From the NCBI GenBank assembly GCA_965116395.1, contig OZ220684.1, positions 1,550,001-1,614,000 on the forward strand: a DNA stretch of 64,000 bases, read 5' to 3'. Positions 61,201-64,000 of this stretch are shown piece after piece. Source of the DNA: Bin5 sp965116395 (GTDB lineage Bacteria; Chloroflexota; Anaerolineae; Caldilineales; Caldilineaceae). The position numbers were made by a program, and so were the translations under genes. Under the pieces are notes generated by a model. The model saw only the letters and a program-made list of their open reading frames with translations, was not told where the DNA came from and searched no databases. Position 1 is the first letter of the stretch. The number at the start of each line of letters is the position of its first letter.

Positions 61201-63811
61201 GCCGGTCCCCGACCTGAGCGCTCTCTCCAACCTGACGGTCCTGAGCCTCGACCACAACCAGCTGACAGAGTCAATCCCCGCTCTGAGCGCACTCACCAAC
61301 CTGACAAGCCTGGGCCTTGGTGGCAACCGGTTGAGCGGGTCGATCCCCGACCTGAGCGCCCTTACTAACCTGACACACCTGTCGCTCCACTCCAACCGGT
61401 TGAGCGGGCCATTCCCCGATCTGAGCGCACTCACCAGCCTGGCACACCTGTACCTCAGTAGCACCCGGTTGAGCGGGCCGATCCCCGACCTGAGCGCCCT
61501 TACTAACCTGACACACCTGTCGCTCCACTCCAACCAGTTGAGCGGGCCAATCCCCGACCTGAGGGCCCTCACCAACCTGACACATCTGAGCCTCAGCTCC
61601 AACCAGTTGAGCGGGCCGATTCCCGATCTGCGCGCGCTCTCCAACCTGACACGACTGGAACTCACCGCCAACCAGTTGAGCGGGCCGATTCCGAACCTGA
61701 GCGCCCTTACTAACCTGACACGACTGGAACTCTATAACAACCAGTTGAGCGGGCCGATTCCGAACCTGAGCGCTCTCTCCAACCTCACGAGCCTGGACCT
61801 CGGACACAACCAGTTGAGCGGGCCGATTCCCGACCTGACCGCTCTCACTAACCTGATACGACTGGACCTCGGCGCTAACCAGTTGAGCGGGCCGATTCCC
61901 GACCTGAGCGCTCTCTCCAACCTGATACATCTGGGCCTCGGCGCTAACCAGTTGACCGGGTCAATCCCCGACCTGAGCGCTCTCTCCAACCTGACAGAGC
62001 TGTTCCTCGGCGCTAACCAGTTGAGCGGGCCGGTCCCCGACCTGAGCGCTCTCTCCAACCTGCACTCGCTAGGCCTCGGTCACAACCGGTTGAGCGGGCC
62101 GATTCCCGACCTGGGCGCGCTCTCCAACCTGTACTCGCTAGACCTCGGTCGCAACCAGTTGAGCGGACCGATTCCCGATTTGAGTGCACTCTCCAACCTG
62201 ACACATCTGCACCTTTCCGACAACCAGTTGAGCGGGCCGATTCCCGATTTGAGCGCTCTCACCATTCTGGAAACGCTGCGCCTTTCCGACAACCAGTTGA
62301 GCGGGCCGGTCCCCGACCTGAGCGCCCTTACCAGACTGACCAATTTCTCCCTTGCAGGAAATCAGCTGTGCCTGCCTGAAAACACAGACCTGTCCGGTCT
62401 CAGTGACGTCGCGGCCGCCCACCTGCAGAGCCTGAATCTGCCCTCCTGTTCAGGCGGTCCGCCTCTGGAAACACCCCAGACACCGGAAACGCCCCAAACG
62501 TCGCAGAATCCGACCACCTCCGGGGAAAGAGCGGCTCTTGTCGCCCTCTACCAGGCAACCGCTGGCGCCGGCTGGCGGCACAGCGACAACTGGCTGAGCG
62601 ATGAACCGGTCGCTGCCTGGTTTGGCGTTGTCACCGACGACAATGGCCGCGTAACTGAACTGCACCTCCCGGTGAATGGGTTGCTCGGGCCGGTCCCCGA
62701 CCTGAGCGCTCTCACCAACCTGATAAAGCTGAACCTTAGTTCCAACCGGTTGACCGGACCTATCCCGAACCTGGACGCCCTGACCGCCCTCACAAGCCTG
62801 AACCTCAGTTACAACTGGTTGACCGGCACAATCCCCGACCTGAGTGCACTCTCCAATCTGTCAGAGCTGTTTCTCAGCGTCAACCGGCTGAGCGGACCGC
62901 TCCCCGACCTGAGCGCCCTCACCAGCCTTACGCTGCTGGGCCTCGAGTCCAACAACTTGAGCGGGCCAATCCCGGATCTGAGCGCCCTCTCCAACCTGAC
63001 AAGTCTTGACCTCAGGCACAACCAGTTGACCGGTCCAGTCCCGGATTTGAACGGTCTCACCAGCCTGTCCCGGATGGACCTCAGTTACAACCAGTTGACC
63101 GGACCTATCCCGAACCTGGACGCCCTGACCAACCTGACAAGTCTGAACCTCAGCACCAACCAGTTGACCGGCCCAATCCCCGACCTGAGTGCACTCTCCA
63201 ATCTGTCAGGTCTGTACCTCAGCGCCAACCAACTGACCGGCCCAATCCCCGACCTGAGCGCTCTCAACAACCTGATAAGTCTGATCCTCAGCGCCAACCA
63301 GCTGAGCGGCGCAATCCCCGACCTGAGCGCACTCACCAATCTGTCAAGTCTGGACCTCAGCGCCAACCAGCTGAGCGGTACAATCCTCGACCTGAGCGCA
63401 CTCACCAATCTGTCAAGTCTGGACGTCAGCGCCAACCAGCTGAGCGGTACAATCCCCGACCTGAGCGCCCTGACCAGCCTGTACTGGCTGAACCTCAGGG
63501 CCAACCAGCTGACCGGCCCAATCCCCGACCTGAGCGCGCTCACCAACCTGTCAGGTCTGAACCTCGCTTATAACCAGTTGACCGGACCAATCCCCGACCT
63601 GAGCGTTCTCACCAACCTGTCAGGTTTGAACCTCGCTTATAACCAGTTGACCGGACCAATCCCCGACCTGAGCGTTCTCACCAACCTGTTCCAGCTGGAC
63701 CTCACAGGCAATCTGCTGTGCTTGCCCGCAGGCACAACGTTATCCGGTTCCAATGAACGAGTGGACGCCCACCTGCAGAGCCTCAACCTGCCGCCCTGCC
63801 CCGACCCCTGA
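58289..63811 (+). CDS. Giant secreted LRR / fibronectin-III mosaic protein
   Basis: The ATG at 58289 with AGGACA upstream places the signal peptide (ending AIAAA) correctly; the frame is open further up. About 1840 residues. LRR block 1 (about 100-484) has 24-residue repeats of the plant-like type LTGTIPAELGNLTNLEALGL. Three fibronectin-III-like modules (about 523-815) are almost identical at DNA level (WEAVQDAARYELLTWWEGET). LRR blocks 2 and 3 (about 817-1390 and 1404-1834) use 23-residue repeats LSGPIPDLSALTNLTHLSLH, each block opened by a cap ERVALAALYNAANGPNWTQN or ERAALVALYQATAGAGWRHS and closed by a Cys-containing cap. No C-terminal anchor is seen. Likely binds proteins or sugars outside the cell; host interaction is speculative. 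Confidence 0.9.
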   Translation: MLWHGIPNSYSSRKLSAAAILLLCAALGLLGGRGPAIAAAPQQAELLSCASTAAIPDPEPAGLVADCETLLGLKDELAGSAALNWSTSLLISDWEGVTVENDRVTKLDLYRKGLTGGIPAALGGLTNLKELKLFYNQLSGTIPTELGNLTNLEALNLGTNQLSGSIPDELANLTNIEYIYLGFNQLTGSLPAGLGNLTKLKGLDLFINEITGTIPAELGNLTNLEALGLGANGLTGTIPAELGNLTNLERLSLSGNPLTGPIPAELGSLTNLKELRLSATGLTGTIPAELGKLTNLEALFLDLTQLTGHIPIELTTLTNLQQLYLNNNQLTGTIPAELSKLTNLQELQLSSSQLTGVIPVELTTLANLRKLYLYDNQLTGTIPVELGKLTNLGELQLSSNQLTGTIPAELATLTNLHYLALNSNDLTGTIPAELGKLTNLLTLNLADNDLTGTIPTELDNLVPPTGKLSSVRIATGSPGLCGPIPPALHALSPTHPNDVNDLGSDTYPTGNLRSCSSAPLAAPELTVQASAGAVELSWEAVQDAARYELLIWWEGETDWQPLGGDNLTGTSYTHTTVRPGTKYHYTIRTVNAAGQTSDWLKPFPTATVPAAETPDSGTPPPGTPPTAPELTVNAVAGAVGLSWEAVQGAARYELLTWWEGETDWQPLGGDNLTGTSYTHTTVTAGTTYHYTIRSVNAAGHTSDWLQTFPTATVPAAETPDTETPPTAPELTANAVVGAVELSWEAVQDAARYELLTWWEGETDWQPLGGDNLTGTSYTHTTVTAGTTYHYTIRTVNAAGQTSDWSQPYPEATVSDTSAGPDAAGERVALAALYNAANGPNWTQNDNWLSEEPLATWYGVATDENGSVTELRLPNIGLSGPLPDLSALTNLTSLDLESNQLRGPVPDLSALISLMSLDLGHNQLSGSLPDLSALSSLTRLDLESNGLSGPLPDLSALSNLTELNLAANQLSGPVPDLSALSNLTVLSLDHNQLTESIPALSALTNLTSLGLGGNRLSGSIPDLSALTNLTHLSLHSNRLSGPFPDLSALTSLAHLYLSSTRLSGPIPDLSALTNLTHLSLHSNQLSGPIPDLRALTNLTHLSLSSNQLSGPIPDLRALSNLTRLELTANQLSGPIPNLSALTNLTRLELYNNQLSGPIPNLSALSNLTSLDLGHNQLSGPIPDLTALTNLIRLDLGANQLSGPIPDLSALSNLIHLGLGANQLTGSIPDLSALSNLTELFLGANQLSGPVPDLSALSNLHSLGLGHNRLSGPIPDLGALSNLYSLDLGRNQLSGPIPDLSALSNLTHLHLSDNQLSGPIPDLSALTILETLRLSDNQLSGPVPDLSALTRLTNFSLAGNQLCLPENTDLSGLSDVAAAHLQSLNLPSCSGGPPLETPQTPETPQTSQNPTTSGERAALVALYQATAGAGWRHSDNWLSDEPVAAWFGVVTDDNGRVTELHLPVNGLLGPVPDLSALTNLIKLNLSSNRLTGPIPNLDALTALTSLNLSYNWLTGTIPDLSALSNLSELFLSVNRLSGPLPDLSALTSLTLLGLESNNLSGPIPDLSALSNLTSLDLRHNQLTGPVPDLNGLTSLSRMDLSYNQLTGPIPNLDALTNLTSLNLSTNQLTGPIPDLSALSNLSGLYLSANQLTGPIPDLSALNNLISLILSANQLSGAIPDLSALTNLSSLDLSANQLSGTILDLSALTNLSSLDVSANQLSGTIPDLSALTSLYWLNLRANQLTGPIPDLSALTNLSGLNLAYNQLTGPIPDLSVLTNLSGLNLAYNQLTGPIPDLSVLTNLFQLDLTGNLLCLPAGTTLSGSNERVDAHLQSLNLPPCPDP

Positions 63812-63849
63812 GCAGCAGCCGCGCCAAGCGTGACGCAACCTTGACGCCG

Positions 63850-63960
63850 GCCCGGCCCCTATCGTCTCAGATGCCCTTCCATCTCCTTGCGCATGTCGTC
63901 AACAGGCACATACACCCAAAGATAGAAACCGTTTGAGTGGACTATCCAGAATAAGGCTCC
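63850..63960 (-). pseudogene. N-terminal fragment of an IS982-like transposase
   Basis: The minus strand reads IVHSNGFYLWVYVPVDDMRK then EMEGHLRR and a stop, matching the first 29 residues of the transposase at 47634 (MIAHFDDFCLCVYVLVDDMY, KELEEHLRR), and the DNA similarity continues to about 63845. The rest of the element is absent. It lies about 40 bases after the LRR gene. Confidence 0.75.
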
Positions 63961-64000
63961 TCTCTACAAACCACGGCTGTTGAAGGCGAGCTGGTAGTCT

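Noticed and set aside
61045..62422. Several minus-strand frames of 60-219 codons in the LRR gene
   Set aside because: They exist because the LRR DNA repeats keep other frames open; the peptides are simple repeats.

Overview
This window looks like chromosomal DNA from a GC-rich, free-living or host-associated member of the Chloroflexota, most likely Caldilineales/Anaerolineae. That assignment is an inference. It rests on a tubulin-like GTPase beside a secreted VWA protein, a repetitive DUF5671 membrane protein, a Uma2-type nuclease, AddAB-type recombination proteins, tandem DsbA lipoproteins and a giant bacterial LRR protein. No rRNA, tRNA or CRISPR array was seen.

Layout. 1-6.3 kb (minus strand): the 5' end of a tubulin-like gene, a large VWA membrane-anchored protein and a lipoprotein with two DsbA-like thioredoxin domains. 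6.7-15.8 kb: sulfate activation (cysD, cysNC), an FAD oxidoreductase, a ComEA-like DNA-uptake protein, then acyl-CoA dehydrogenase, a B12-binding mutase subunit and MeaB, which together suggest acyl-CoA/methylmalonyl-CoA metabolism, and a Uma2 nuclease. 16.2-21.4 kb: two tandemly duplicated secreted proteins, each made of four copies of a Cys-bracketed module that I do not recognise. 21.5-27.6 kb: addB-addA. 27.8-36.8 kb: small regulators, a DUF1697 protein, membrane proteins and lipoproteins, an M20 amidohydrolase, a non-coding tandem array of hairpins, a quinone-reductase-like enzyme, a MaoC protein and a Cas4-like nuclease.

36.8-58.2 kb is an accessory region full of dispersed repeats and broken genes. 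Repeat families A, B and C recur here, and three intact copies plus one remnant of a small ORF starting MNTVAEK lie downstream of A repeats. The region also holds decayed HNH, integrase and IS66 fragments, an IS982-like element, a two-component system whose response regulator is split by one in-frame amber codon, and a Gly/Ser/Glu-rich lipoprotein. Two single-module lipoprotein relatives of the 16-21 kb proteins also lie here, along with an HdeD-like protein, a Cache-like lipoprotein and a lytic transglycosylase.

58.3-63.8 kb encodes a giant secreted LRR/fibronectin-III mosaic protein, followed by an IS982 remnant.

The most unusual signals are (i) the Cys-bracketed HLRDLP module family, which occurs as four-module secreted proteins and one-module lipoproteins; (ii) the A/MNTVAEK/B composite repeat, which appears to move or amplify; (iii) the B-repeat hairpin with a compensatory stem change; and (iv) the 57-bp-period hairpin array at 34.0-34.4 kb.
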